Origin: Pseudomonadota bacterium
GTDB lineage: Bacteria; Desulfobacterota; Desulfobacteria; Desulfobacterales; Desulfobacteraceae
Assembly: GCA_018816605.1 (NCBI GenBank)
Contig: JAHIVS010000387.1
Span: forward strand, 1-16,514
Length of the DNA: 16,514 nt
Direction: 5' to 3'
Part shown: piece after piece, positions 7,268-14,271 of the stretch
Position numbering within the stretch: the stretch's first letter is position 1
Layout of the letters: every line of letters begins with the position of its first letter
Made by a program: the position numbers and the translations under genes
Notes under the pieces: model-generated
What the model saw: the letters and a program-made list of their open reading frames with translations, nothing else
Told to the model about the DNA's origin: nothing
Databases searched by the model: none

Positions 7268-9448
7268 TCAACTTTCGATCAGACGGGCATAAAGCCCCTC
7301 TTCTCTGATGAGGTCCTGGTGAAGTCCCCGCTGGACCACTGTTCCCTTGTCCAGAACAATGATCTCGTCACAATCACGGATGGTGGACAAACGATGGGCA
7401 ATGATCAGGCAGGTGCATCCTCTTTTCCGAAGATTTTCATCTATCTTTTTTTCCGTTTCCGGGTCCAGGGCGCTGGTGGCTTCATCCAGAACCAGCACAG
7501 AGGGGTTTGATGTCAGGGCTCTGGCAATTTCCAGACGCTGCCGCTGGCCCCCGGAAAAATTTTTTCCCCCTTCTTCCACATGGCTTTCATACCCTTGTGA
7601 CCTTGCAGCAATATCTTTGTGAATACAGGCATCTTTGGCTGCCCGGATCATATCGGCATCCGGTACAGCAGGATTCCACATGGTCAGATTCTCCCGGATA
7701 CTGCCCTGGATAAGGAATATATGCTGATCCACATAGGAAAGGGAATTGAGCAATACCAGTCTGGGAATCTTCTGGCGGGGCAGATCATCAAACCGGACCT
7801 CCCCCTGCCAGGGAAGACTGAGGCCGCAGACCATTTTGGCAATGGTGGATTTTCCGGATCCGGATGCCCCGACCAGGGCCACACGGCTGCCAGGAGTGAT
7901 AGAAAGATCGAACCCCCGTATCAATGGGGTATCCAGACGGTTGTAACCGAAACTGATATCAGAGAGGCTCAATCTTCCCGACAACTGGACCTGGCGGTCC
8001 TTAAATGTGATGGACCTGCTGTCAATGTCATATACAGGATCTGTTTCATAGGACAAAACATCATCCAGGCGGTTCATATCCCCAAGGGCCTCCTGAAACC
8101 TGCCCCCGAGATTGACCATCTGCTCCACAGGCGACATGAAACTGCCCATCAGGCTCTGAAATGCCACCAGCATTCCCATGGTCATGTTTCCAGCCATCAC
8201 CTCCATGGCCCCCACACCGAGAATGGCTGCCATTGCAAGACTGGACATCAATATGGGAAGTGCGCTGAGAAAATAAGAATATTTGAGCAGATTCTGAAGC
8301 GCGCCCATTGCCTTGGCCTGGTATCCGGCCCACCTGGAAAAAAAATCGGTCTCAGATCCCGTGGCCTTGATGGTTTCAATAAGACTGATTCCGTTCATGG
8401 CCGTTCCCATGAGCTTGCCCCGCTCCTGGACCACCTGCTGACTTAAATCCGCCCTTTTTTTGCTGACCTGTTTGAGGACGATAAAATTAACGCCGGCCAT
8501 ACACACGCCGATGAGGGTGAGCCGGACATTATATCCGGCCATAAGGGCTGCGAAAAAAACAAGGCTGACAAGACTGATGGCGGTATTGGCAAGTTCTCCG
8601 GACAGAAGCTGGGCCACCCTATCATTGATGGCCACCCGGGTACTGATTTCCCCTGCATACCGCTGGGCAAAAAATGCATAGGGCAGCTGCATCACATGCC
8701 TGAAAAACCGGGCCGAGGTCTGGATGGCCAGGTTGACCTGCTGCCGGAGCAATACCTGCTGCTGAACCCAGACCAGGCCGCCCTGGAGCAGCAATGTCAG
8801 TCCCATGCCCAGGAGCATGGGTTTAAACCATTGGGTATTCCGGCCCACCAGGATCTCATCCACAAACACCCGTGAAAATGTCGGGATAATCAGACCGGGT
8901 ACCACCAGTGCCAATCCTGCCAGCACGGCAAAGGAAAGCCCTGTTTTCACCCGGGGGATCCGATGTTTCAACGCCCGGAACACCCCGGCCTTTTTCCCGC
9001 CCTTTTTAAACTTGGGTCCCGGAACAATGGAAAGCACAACACCGGTAAAGGCCTGATCCAGCTCATCATAGGTCAGGATCTTTGGCCCTGAGGCCGGATC
9101 ATTGATAAACACCTGACGTCCCTTTATGCCTTCAAGCACCACAAAATGATTGAAATTCCAGAACAGAATCAGGGGAAGGGCAAGTGTTTTCAATCCCTGG
9201 GGTTCCTTTCGGAATCCTTTGGCCTCCATCCCGTAATCCCTGGCTGCCTTGATCATATTCAGGGCCTTGCTTCCGTCACGGGAAACCCCGCAGTCCTGAC
9301 GGAGTTTTTCAAGGGGAACAAACAATCCATAATACCCCAGGACAATGCCCAGGGCTGCGGCCCCGCACTCCAAGGCTTCCATCTGAATCAAGGTGGGGGT
9401 TTTAACCCGTTTCCTGTGCCAGAGGATGGATGTTTCCTTATTTATCAT
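7268..9448 (-). CDS. NHLP-system ABC transporter with N-terminal C39 double-glycine peptidase
   Basis: This 726-residue protein cleaves the leader from the precursor peptides after the Gly-Gly site and exports the core. The C39 domain occupies about 1-140 with the papain-like residues in place: Q22 and C28 (in QMEALECGAAAL), H101 (NFNHFVVLEG) and D117 (INDPASG). An ABC transmembrane domain follows (about 165-450), then the ATPase with Walker A GASGSGKS (527-534), SGGQ (632-635), Walker B VLVLDE (651-656) and H685. All catalytic residues are present, so it should be active. The start overlaps the end of the HlyD-type gene by 11 bp. The first GGAGG of a doubled GGAGGCGGAGG is 6 nt from ATG, which fits coupled translation. 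Confidence 0.93.
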   Translation of the reverse strand: MINKETSILWHRKRVKTPTLIQMEALECGAAALGIVLGYYGLFVPLEKLRQDCGVSRDGSKALNMIKAARDYGMEAKGFRKEPQGLKTLALPLILFWNFNHFVVLEGIKGRQVFINDPASGPKILTYDELDQAFTGVVLSIVPGPKFKKGGKKAGVFRALKHRIPRVKTGLSFAVLAGLALVVPGLIIPTFSRVFVDEILVGRNTQWFKPMLLGMGLTLLLQGGLVWVQQQVLLRQQVNLAIQTSARFFRHVMQLPYAFFAQRYAGEISTRVAINDRVAQLLSGELANTAISLVSLVFFAALMAGYNVRLTLIGVCMAGVNFIVLKQVSKKRADLSQQVVQERGKLMGTAMNGISLIETIKATGSETDFFSRWAGYQAKAMGALQNLLKYSYFLSALPILMSSLAMAAILGVGAMEVMAGNMTMGMLVAFQSLMGSFMSPVEQMVNLGGRFQEALGDMNRLDDVLSYETDPVYDIDSRSITFKDRQVQLSGRLSLSDISFGYNRLDTPLIRGFDLSITPGSRVALVGASGSGKSTIAKMVCGLSLPWQGEVRFDDLPRQKIPRLVLLNSLSYVDQHIFLIQGSIRENLTMWNPAVPDADMIRAAKDACIHKDIAARSQGYESHVEEGGKNFSGGQRQRLEIARALTSNPSVLVLDEATSALDPETEKKIDENLRKRGCTCLIIAHRLSTIRDCDEIIVLDKGTVVQRGLHQDLIREEGLYARLIES

Positions 9449-10721
9449 CCTCCGCCTCCCCGATCCCGAACAATTTCCTTTTCAGATACGGCAGCACCAG
9501 GCTGATGGGGGGCTGGGTTTTCACCACAACACTGGCCATGCAAAGGGTTCCGCTTTCCACCCGGGTGGCGGGCCCTTTTCCCGAGGACCATTTGTATTGA
9601 CCGTCCTTGTTTGCCGCGGGGATCAGACTTGCGGCAACGGCAATGGGTGCCCCGCCCGAAGAGAGGCTGGACACCAGGTCCTGGTTCTGCAGTACCCTGA
9701 GCATGCCTTTCTGGGAAGCGGGAAATCCGGAAACCTGGCGGATGCTGCCCAGAAGGTATCCGCTCTCTTCCACCTTAACGGTTGAGGGTATTATTCTCAC
9801 CGCCATCCGGGTTTTAATTTTATTTCCGTCCCTGGGCTGAAAATACACATGGGCGGATAATGGATCATCCTGACCGCCGGTTACCTCGATACTTGCCATG
9901 GGCTCACCGATCTGGATCACCTTGCCGCTGTTTTTAAAAATCTCGAGCACCCTGCCGTTGTGGGGGCTGACAATCCGGCTCTCAAGATGCCTTTTTTCTT
10001 CAAGCTGCCCTATCTTAAGCCGGGCCTGGGAGATTTCATAATTCAGGGCAAACCGTTCTTTTTCAAACCCGGCCGACAGGTCCATTTCCCTGGATTCAAT
10101 ATCAGTCAGATCGCTTTTATATCCCATGATCTCCTGGGCCGCTGACTCGTACTGGGTCTGGGCTTCCCTGACCCGGCTCCGGGTGGTCAGCTCCTTTTCC
10201 AGAAAATTTTTTTCATGGTCATATTCTTTTTTCAGATAGGTCAGGCGGTCCTCGCCGATGGCGATGGCCGCTTCGAGGTTCCGCCGCTGGTTGGCCAGGG
10301 TTTTAAGTTTCAGGTGTGTGGCTTTATCCCCAAGTGACCAGATCATCTCCTTTTCCGCCTCAAGCTTCTCAAGCCGGTTGACGGCCTCCTTGATCTGGTG
10401 GTCCAGCTCGGGCAGAGACAGCTCGGCAATCACCTGGCCTTTAACCACCGAATCCTCCACCCGGATATGATTTTTTTTCACCTGTCCTGTGCCCAGTGAG
10501 ACCACATCATAGATAGACCCCTCCTTTAGCAGGATTCCCTGGCCCTGGACCACTGTCTGGACCTCCCCCTTAAAACCCCAGAACAATGCGATCCAGATAA
10601 GCAAAATTCCTCCCAGAAGAAAAGCCCAGTTCAGGGAAGTGACCACCTGCATGCTCCGGTCCAGTTCTTCTGGTGATGACAACCGATCCAGCGCTTTCTG
10701 GCGAAATATTTGTTTACCCAC
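9438..10721 (-). CDS. HlyD-family periplasmic adaptor (NHLP-system secretion protein)
   Basis: This is the membrane-fusion protein linking the inner-membrane ABC transporters to the TolC-type channel. The start is GTG at 10721, with AAGGAGG 10 nt upstream and a second AAGGA 4 nt upstream. Of 427 residues, 31-50 form the single N-terminal membrane segment (WAFLLGGILLIWIALFWGF). A biotinyl-lipoyl-like half follows (GQGILLKEGSIYDVVSLGTG, about 60-100), then a charged coiled-coil hairpin (about 105-240), the second lipoyl half (SPHNGRVLEIFKNSGKVIQI) and a beta-barrel region. This is the normal order for HlyD proteins. It lies 79 bp downstream of precursor 1 and overlaps the peptidase-transporter gene. 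Confidence 0.9.
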   Translation of the reverse strand: MGKQIFRQKALDRLSSPEELDRSMQVVTSLNWAFLLGGILLIWIALFWGFKGEVQTVVQGQGILLKEGSIYDVVSLGTGQVKKNHIRVEDSVVKGQVIAELSLPELDHQIKEAVNRLEKLEAEKEMIWSLGDKATHLKLKTLANQRRNLEAAIAIGEDRLTYLKKEYDHEKNFLEKELTTRSRVREAQTQYESAAQEIMGYKSDLTDIESREMDLSAGFEKERFALNYEISQARLKIGQLEEKRHLESRIVSPHNGRVLEIFKNSGKVIQIGEPMASIEVTGGQDDPLSAHVYFQPRDGNKIKTRMAVRIIPSTVKVEESGYLLGSIRQVSGFPASQKGMLRVLQNQDLVSSLSSGGAPIAVAASLIPAANKDGQYKWSSGKGPATRVESGTLCMASVVVKTQPPISLVLPYLKRKLFGIGEAEDDK

Positions 10722-10752
10722 TGTTTCCTTGCCTCCTTGTGAAACCCAAAAC

Positions 10753-10778
10753 AGGGGCTAAGGATGCACAAAAGCCCG
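10753..10778 (-). terminator. Possible weak attenuator hairpin between precursor 1 and the export genes
   Basis: In the minus-strand transcript GGGCT (10777-10773) can pair with AGCCC (10759-10755) around a 13-nt loop, shortly followed by TGTTTT. The stem is only 5 bp. A partial terminator here would allow more precursor mRNA than transporter mRNA, a common arrangement in peptide operons, but the support is thin. Confidence 0.2.
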
Positions 10779-10800
10779 CCCCGTAAAGTATGGTTGCGGT

Positions 10801-11391
10801 TTACCACCCAGCGGCAATGGCTGAAAAAATAATAAACATGCAGACCTGGACTAGGTCGGGGGGGGAGATACCGCCGGACACCATTCCCAATTCATCATCG
10901 GTTAACTCCGAATCACTGCCAAATTCCGGTATCGCAATATACAGCGTATTCTCATCCTCAATCCGGGCCACCATTTCCACATTTTCCGGTATACAGCCGT
11001 TTTTCTCTGTGTTGATCACCGCTTTGGGGTCTTTTTCAAACCGGTCAAGGAACTCCCGGGAGGTCCAGGCTTTGGCCAGTATCCTGGTGCTGATATCGAT
11101 AATATCGGCAAGCTTGTCGCTGATCCGGGGCATATCCCGGGTCAGGCGCTCAATGATCTGATTTTCACTCATATTTTCCGTAATTTCCTCAGGCCGGAGG
11201 GGAATGATAAAATCGGAATGATCCCTGGTCTGCCGTAAAACATGGATGACCGTCCTTTCAGAAATATCAATGCCAAAGGTATCTTTCAGGGTTTTTTTGG
11301 GATCCCCGAACAGGGCCCGGCTGAAATCCTCATCCTGAAGGGCTTTGTTCACCACTTTCGCTTTCATTCTCGCATCCAATAATTGAACCAT
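10801..11391 (-). CDS. NHLP leader RiPP precursor 1, tandem-module leader
   Basis: This is the substrate of the modifying and export machinery. The start is firm: AAGGAG (11404-11399) stands 7 nt from ATG. Of 196 residues, 1-174 are the leader and 175-196 the 22-residue core. The leader has two nitrile-hydratase-alpha-like modules: about 11-66 (KALQDEDFSRALFGDPKKTL ... FIIPL) and 103-155 (AWTSREFLDRFEKDPKAV ... YIAIP), separated by a linker (69-94). It ends in the ELTDDEL-MVSGG double-glycine site typical of C39 cleavage. The core begins ISPPDLVQVCM, has one Cys, continues with a hydrophobic run and ends AAGW. A C8 tract encodes the SPP just after the cleavage site. The gene lies between the radical SAM and HlyD genes. 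The leader is gap-free with precursor 2; core chemistry is unknown. Confidence 0.92.
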   Translation of the reverse strand: MVQLLDARMKAKVVNKALQDEDFSRALFGDPKKTLKDTFGIDISERTVIHVLRQTRDHSDFIIPLRPEEITENMSENQIIERLTRDMPRISDKLADIIDISTRILAKAWTSREFLDRFEKDPKAVINTEKNGCIPENVEMVARIEDENTLYIAIPEFGSDSELTDDELGMVSGGISPPDLVQVCMFIIFSAIAAGW

Positions 11392-11451
11392 CTTAAGTCT
11401 CCTTAATTGTTGGGGTATAGGGCCTCCTACCCGATTGCCCTGATTCGGTTT

Positions 11452-12537
11452 CTAAAATCTGATCCAGCACTGGGGATCTTTTGCATATAAATCACCGGCA
11501 TTTGCCAGGGCAATGGCCCTGCAGCCCTTGCAGGCGGCATGGTAGGCGCAGGGGCTGCAACCTGTTTGGGTTTCACTTGTCAGGGGCCGGTGTGTTAAAA
11601 GATCCGGGATACCTTCCGGATCCGTGGTGATGCTTCCCAGTTCAAGGAGCGGCAGCAGACCGCAGGACAGAATCCTGCCCTTCTGGTTGACCGTGAGATG
11701 TTTGCCGCAGGCCTCACACCCCAGGGCCATCTTTTTCAGATTCCCGGGTGAAAACTCCAGCAGCCCCTCTTCAATGAGCAGGGGCAGCCATAGTTTTTCC
11801 TTAAACAGGAGCGAAAACCCGTCCTGATAATGGGCATAATAAAATTCAAGCACCTGAACCAGAAATTTGCGAAAATGATCCGGTGCCATATCCTCGAAAT
11901 TGTCTTTGTTCTCCAACACCCCCAACCGGGCCAGGCGGCCGATGGTAACTCCGTCCAGACCCGCAGCCTTGACAAGGGGCAAAGAGGACAGGGTCTGGTC
12001 CAGATTGTTCTTTCCAACGGTCAGATTCCACATCACAGGAATACCGGATACCTTTACCTGGCGGGTTTTTTCCGTTAAAAGCCCATGGGTGTCCAGCCCC
12101 CTGTTGGCATCATGGGTAGACGGATCACCAAACAGGGTAAACCGCACCCCTTTGCACCCGGTTTCCTTGAGCAGGGCAATGGCCCGGCCGGACATGGTGG
12201 CGGTGTTTGCTTTGATTGTAAAAGGGATGTTGGCATCCTTCAGCCAGGACACCAGGGACTCAAACCGGGTATACAGCAGGGGATCCCCGCCACACAATGT
12301 CACAAGAAACTGTTGCCGCTTTTCCCAGGCAACGGCCTGCATCTTTCTCAAGAATGCTGTCAGATCATTGAAATCAATCTCTGAAATCCCGGTTCGGTGG
12401 TGCACCCCGCAATAGGAACAATTATTCCGGCAGTCATTGGTCAATTCCAGCTCCAACCTCAGGGAGAATTTCTCCCCAAGGCTCTTGGCCAGAAACAATT
12501 GTTTGATATGGGTTTTAAATTGGGCATTGTTTCTCAT
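11452..12537 (-). CDS. Radical SAM/SPASM RiPP maturase
   Basis: This 361-residue protein probably installs a radical modification on the precursor cores. The cluster-binding CxxxCxxC is CRNNCSYC (C36, C40, C43), preceded by LELELTNDC as in SPASM maturases, with GGDP (82-85) as the SAM-contact GGE-like motif. The C-terminal SPASM/Twitch part has C273, C276, C291, then CSPCAYHAACKGC (C326, C329, C335, C338) and C356, enough for auxiliary 4Fe-4S clusters. There is no obvious leader-binding (RRE) domain. The listed ATG has no good ribosome-binding site; it overlaps the stop of a 13-codon leader ORF (ATGA), or translation begins upstream at a rare ATT codon (12579-12577). The reaction (thioether, epimerisation, C-C or other crosslink, splicing) cannot be told from sequence. 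Confidence 0.88.
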   Translation of the reverse strand: MRNNAQFKTHIKQLFLAKSLGEKFSLRLELELTNDCRNNCSYCGVHHRTGISEIDFNDLTAFLRKMQAVAWEKRQQFLVTLCGGDPLLYTRFESLVSWLKDANIPFTIKANTATMSGRAIALLKETGCKGVRFTLFGDPSTHDANRGLDTHGLLTEKTRQVKVSGIPVMWNLTVGKNNLDQTLSSLPLVKAAGLDGVTIGRLARLGVLENKDNFEDMAPDHFRKFLVQVLEFYYAHYQDGFSLLFKEKLWLPLLIEEGLLEFSPGNLKKMALGCEACGKHLTVNQKGRILSCGLLPLLELGSITTDPEGIPDLLTHRPLTSETQTGCSPCAYHAACKGCRAIALANAGDLYAKDPQCWIRF

Positions 12538-12575
12538 CTTACCCGGTCTCTGTTCCTGATTTTCAAGTTTAACAT
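12534..12575 (-). CDS. Short leader ORF coupled to the radical SAM gene
   Basis: AAGGAG (12590-12585) is followed 9 nt later by ATG and a 13-residue ORF, MLNLKIRNRDRVR. Its TGA overlaps the ATG of the radical SAM gene as ATGA. This is the only strong ribosome-binding site ahead of the maturase, so the ORF may deliver ribosomes to it by coupling. The rival reading is that the same site serves an ATT start 5 nt away that extends the maturase by 14 residues (YVKLENQEQRPGK). Confidence 0.4.
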   Translation of the reverse strand: MLNLKIRNRDRVR

Positions 12576-12631
12576 AAATTTATACTCCTTAAAATTTTGA
12601 TCATATCTTAACCCGAAGCGCCCGTTAAAAA

Positions 12632-12661
12632 TCAAGGACTGTCTCCGTTAATTTCCGTTAA
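12632..12661 (-). promoter_or_regulatory. 30-bp operator/promoter element, copy A (towards the maturase operon)
   Basis: Read on the minus strand it is TTAACGGAAATTAACGGA, five variable bases, then TCCTTGA. Two identical TTAACGGA units lie one helical turn apart. The following TTGATT is a -35-like box and TAAGAT (19 bp on) a possible -10. It sits about 95 nt upstream of the maturase start. A further CCGTTAA lies at 12622-12628. Confidence 0.5.
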
Positions 12662-12702
12662 ATTCACTAGTGTTCCCTGTTCTTATAGGGATTGAATTTT
12701 AA

Positions 12703-12732
12703 TTAACAGAATTTAACGGATAATATCCTTGA
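12703..12732 (+). promoter_or_regulatory. 30-bp operator/promoter element, copy B (rightward)
   Basis: This copy matches copy A inverted at 24 of 30 positions by hand count: TTAACAGAATTTAACGGA, five bases, then TCCTTGA, continuing to TTGACT. The 41-bp spacer to copy A makes a back-to-back pair. No good -10 follows, and no intact gene lies directly downstream, so it may be a relic. Confidence 0.4.
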
Positions 12733-12750
12733 CTTGGTCAAAAGAGGGAA

Positions 12751-12906
12751 TCAGGCCCCGTATGTTTGGCCGCGATTCAGATCGAAAACGGGAAACCCTG
12801 CCAGGAAACCGCCCGAGACAAGCGCCACCTTTTCATCCATAAGTCCTGAGTTTGCACCCAGAGCCGGAACGCCAATATAGTCCTTCTAGTGCTTGTGATC
12901 CTCTTC
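12751..12906 (-). pseudogene. Decayed third NHLP precursor, C-terminal part
   Basis: A minus-strand frame reads DYIGVPALGANSGL, MDEKVALVSGG and then an 18-residue tail FLAGFPVFDLNRGQTYGA before TGA (12753-12751). The 25 residues up to Gly-Gly (12882-12808) match the same stretch of precursor 2 at 15 positions by hand count, including Y-VPAL-A-S-L-DE and LVSGG. The upstream KEEDHKH resembles the VEDDQN segment, but an in-frame TAG (12888-12886) breaks it. Further upstream, 13076-13053 reads LFFIPSRP in another frame, like the LYFIVPQRP of precursor 2, suggesting frameshifts and loss of about 80 bp. The reading is therefore a dead paralogue with its own, different core. Confidence 0.7.
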
Positions 12907-13138
12907 CTTTCGGGCCCTGATCTTTTGGCTGTCTATCAATGCGGGATCGGGCCTGTTTTGTATCGATACCACTCAAAAAAGGGTCAGACCTGCTTCTGAG
13001 GCCTTCGCCTGGCCTGGGCAGTCCAGGTTGCCTTCCGGCTGGAGGACTAAAGGGGTCTTGATGGGATGAAAAACAGACACAGCCCCCATACCCCCCCAAG
13101 GCACTAAAAACATATTTTTTCCAGTCGGTTACACCTTA

Positions 13139-13168
13139 TTAACGGAAATTAACGGAAACTTTGCTTGA
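13139..13168 (+). promoter_or_regulatory. 30-bp operator/promoter element, copy C (towards precursor 2)
   Basis: TTAACGGAAATTAACGGA is identical in 18 of 18 positions to copy A in opposite orientation, followed by five variable bases and TGCTTGA. TTGATG can serve as -35, with TGTACT 17 bp on as a possible -10. It lies about 175 nt upstream of the precursor 2 start, leaving a fairly long 5' leader. Confidence 0.5.
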
Positions 13169-13342
13169 TGTGCTTTCCCAATAATTGTGTACTCTGCAGA
13201 CGTCAAAGAACGTCTATCCTGGGGAATAGGCTTCTTTGCACTCTCCGCACCTAGGCTGGCTGCATGAAAAATGCCTTGCCGCAACAACATGGCCAGCAGG
13301 GGGAAACGTTTAACCATCAATTAATAAAAGGGATAGACAATT

Positions 13343-13948
13343 ATGACACAAGAATTCAATGCAGAAATCAAAACAAAACTGGTCGCTAAAGCCATACAGG
13401 ATGAAGTCTTCAGACAGAATCTGATCAACAACCCGAACCAGGCCATCAAGGACGTATTTGGGGTGGAAATACCAAAAGGGAAAAGCCTCCACCTCCTGGA
13501 ACAGACTTCCGACAGGCTATATTTTATCGTTCCCCAAAGACCTGCTGAGATCACGGACAATATGACAGAAAACGAAATCATTGAACGATTGACCCGGGAT
13601 ATACCCAGAATCAGCGACAACTTGAGCAGTATTCTTGATGTATACGGAAAAATCCTGGCAAAAATCTGGAAAGACCCTCAATTTTTGGACAAGTTCAAGG
13701 CAGACCCCAAAACGTTTATCGGTGCCGAAAACAATACCGAATTGCCGGAAAACATGCAGATCTGTGTTCAGGTGGAAGATGATCAAAACGAATACCTTGC
13801 CGTTCCGGCACTGGTTGCAGACTCGGAATTGACGGACGAGGAGTTGGAGCTTGTCTCGGGTGGGGCAGCAGTGATTGGGACCATAATTGGCGCAATTCTC
13901 CTTATAGGCGGTCTGGCCCTGGCATACCTGGGTCTGATTTCATGGTAG
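13343..13948 (+). CDS. NHLP leader RiPP precursor 2, tandem-module leader
   Basis: This is the second intact substrate, encoded away from the main operon. AAGGGA (13328-13333) lies 9 nt before ATG. Of 201 residues, 1-174 are the leader and 175-201 a 27-residue core. The leader aligns with that of precursor 1 from residue 1 to 174 without a gap: 87 identities by hand count, and 21 of 26 in the linker 69-94. It has the same two NHase-alpha-like modules and ends SELTDEELELVSGG. The core starts AAVIGTIIGAILLIGG, is almost wholly hydrophobic with small-residue GxxxG spacing, and ends AYLGLISW. It has no Cys, Ser only near the end and one Thr, so lanthionine-type chemistry is unlikely. Unmodified, the core would look like a membrane-spanning helix. 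Own promoter likely (copy C). Confidence 0.92.
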   Translation: MTQEFNAEIKTKLVAKAIQDEVFRQNLINNPNQAIKDVFGVEIPKGKSLHLLEQTSDRLYFIVPQRPAEITDNMTENEIIERLTRDIPRISDNLSSILDVYGKILAKIWKDPQFLDKFKADPKTFIGAENNTELPENMQICVQVEDDQNEYLAVPALVADSELTDEELELVSGGAAVIGTIIGAILLIGGLALAYLGLISW

Positions 13949-14271
13949 GCGCTCTAGAATAAAATCTCACCCCAGTCGCTGAAATTGTCTGTTTCTGCTT
14001 CTGGCAGCCATAGGTTTAACCACCGCCATATCCATGGAAGAAGCCAGATCTGATATGTGATTTCCGTTAAAGGAAAGTGCATATCAGATCTGGTAAGGGT
14101 TACAATAAACAAGAACCTACTTTCTTTCCCGGGCCGGTTTCATAGCGCATCCTTGCCTTTCAATCAGCAAAATTTGAATTATTGCCGATTTTTAAAATGT
14201 TATTTCATGGAAACTATGCTATTGAATTTCTGGTTTTTCGGAAACAAAACACACAGGATCACATCTCGCAG
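13949..14271 (+). other. Intergenic region between precursor 2 and the hybrid kinase
   Basis: It holds the 50-bp hairpin at 14044-14093 and no clear gene. One frame (about 13980-14060) reads a hydrophobic stretch CLFLLLAAIGLTTAIS and then stops, perhaps a lost signal peptide. A small ORF ending at 14275 overlaps the kinase start as ATGA but has no ribosome-binding site and no family resemblance. Confidence 0.5.
14044..14093. repeat. Near-perfect 50-bp hairpin
   Basis: CCAGATCTGATATG (14044-14057) pairs perfectly with CATATCAGATCTGG (14080-14093). After two wobbles and one mismatch, the stem continues as TTTCC / GGAAA (14061-14065 and 14072-14076), leaving a 6-base loop GTTAAA. The loop region contains a TTAACGG unit in reverse (CCGTTAA, 14064-14070). 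No T-tract follows on either strand, so it is not a classical intrinsic terminator. Confidence 0.7.

Larger units (their letters stand above)
12576..13342. other. Intergenic region between the divergent maturase operon and precursor 2
   Basis: No intact gene is present in 767 bases. It holds the three operator-like elements, the decayed third precursor (minus strand), and a small AGACGT / ACGTCT inverted repeat at 13198-13215. The part from 12910 to 13138 has no recognisable coding sense apart from a possible precursor fragment near 13053-13076. Confidence 0.6.

Noticed and set aside
7619..8446. Plus-strand ORF of 275 codons
   Set aside because: It lies antisense inside the C39-ABC transporter gene, has no family motifs and a biased His/Gln-rich composition typical of a shadow frame.
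12644..13156. Insertion element bounded by 18-bp perfect inverted repeats
   Set aside because: The repeats also occur as copy B in between and sit at promoter-like positions; there is no target-site duplication or transposase. Operators are the simpler reading.
13240..13290. Possible sigma-54 (-24/-12) promoter near the TGGC before precursor 2
   Set aside because: The spacing between GG and GC does not fit the required 10 bp.
12833..13320. Minus-strand ORFs of 88 and 63 codons in the intergenic region, considered as transposase fragments
   Set aside because: No transposase motif is visible; part of the region is better explained as a decayed precursor in another frame.
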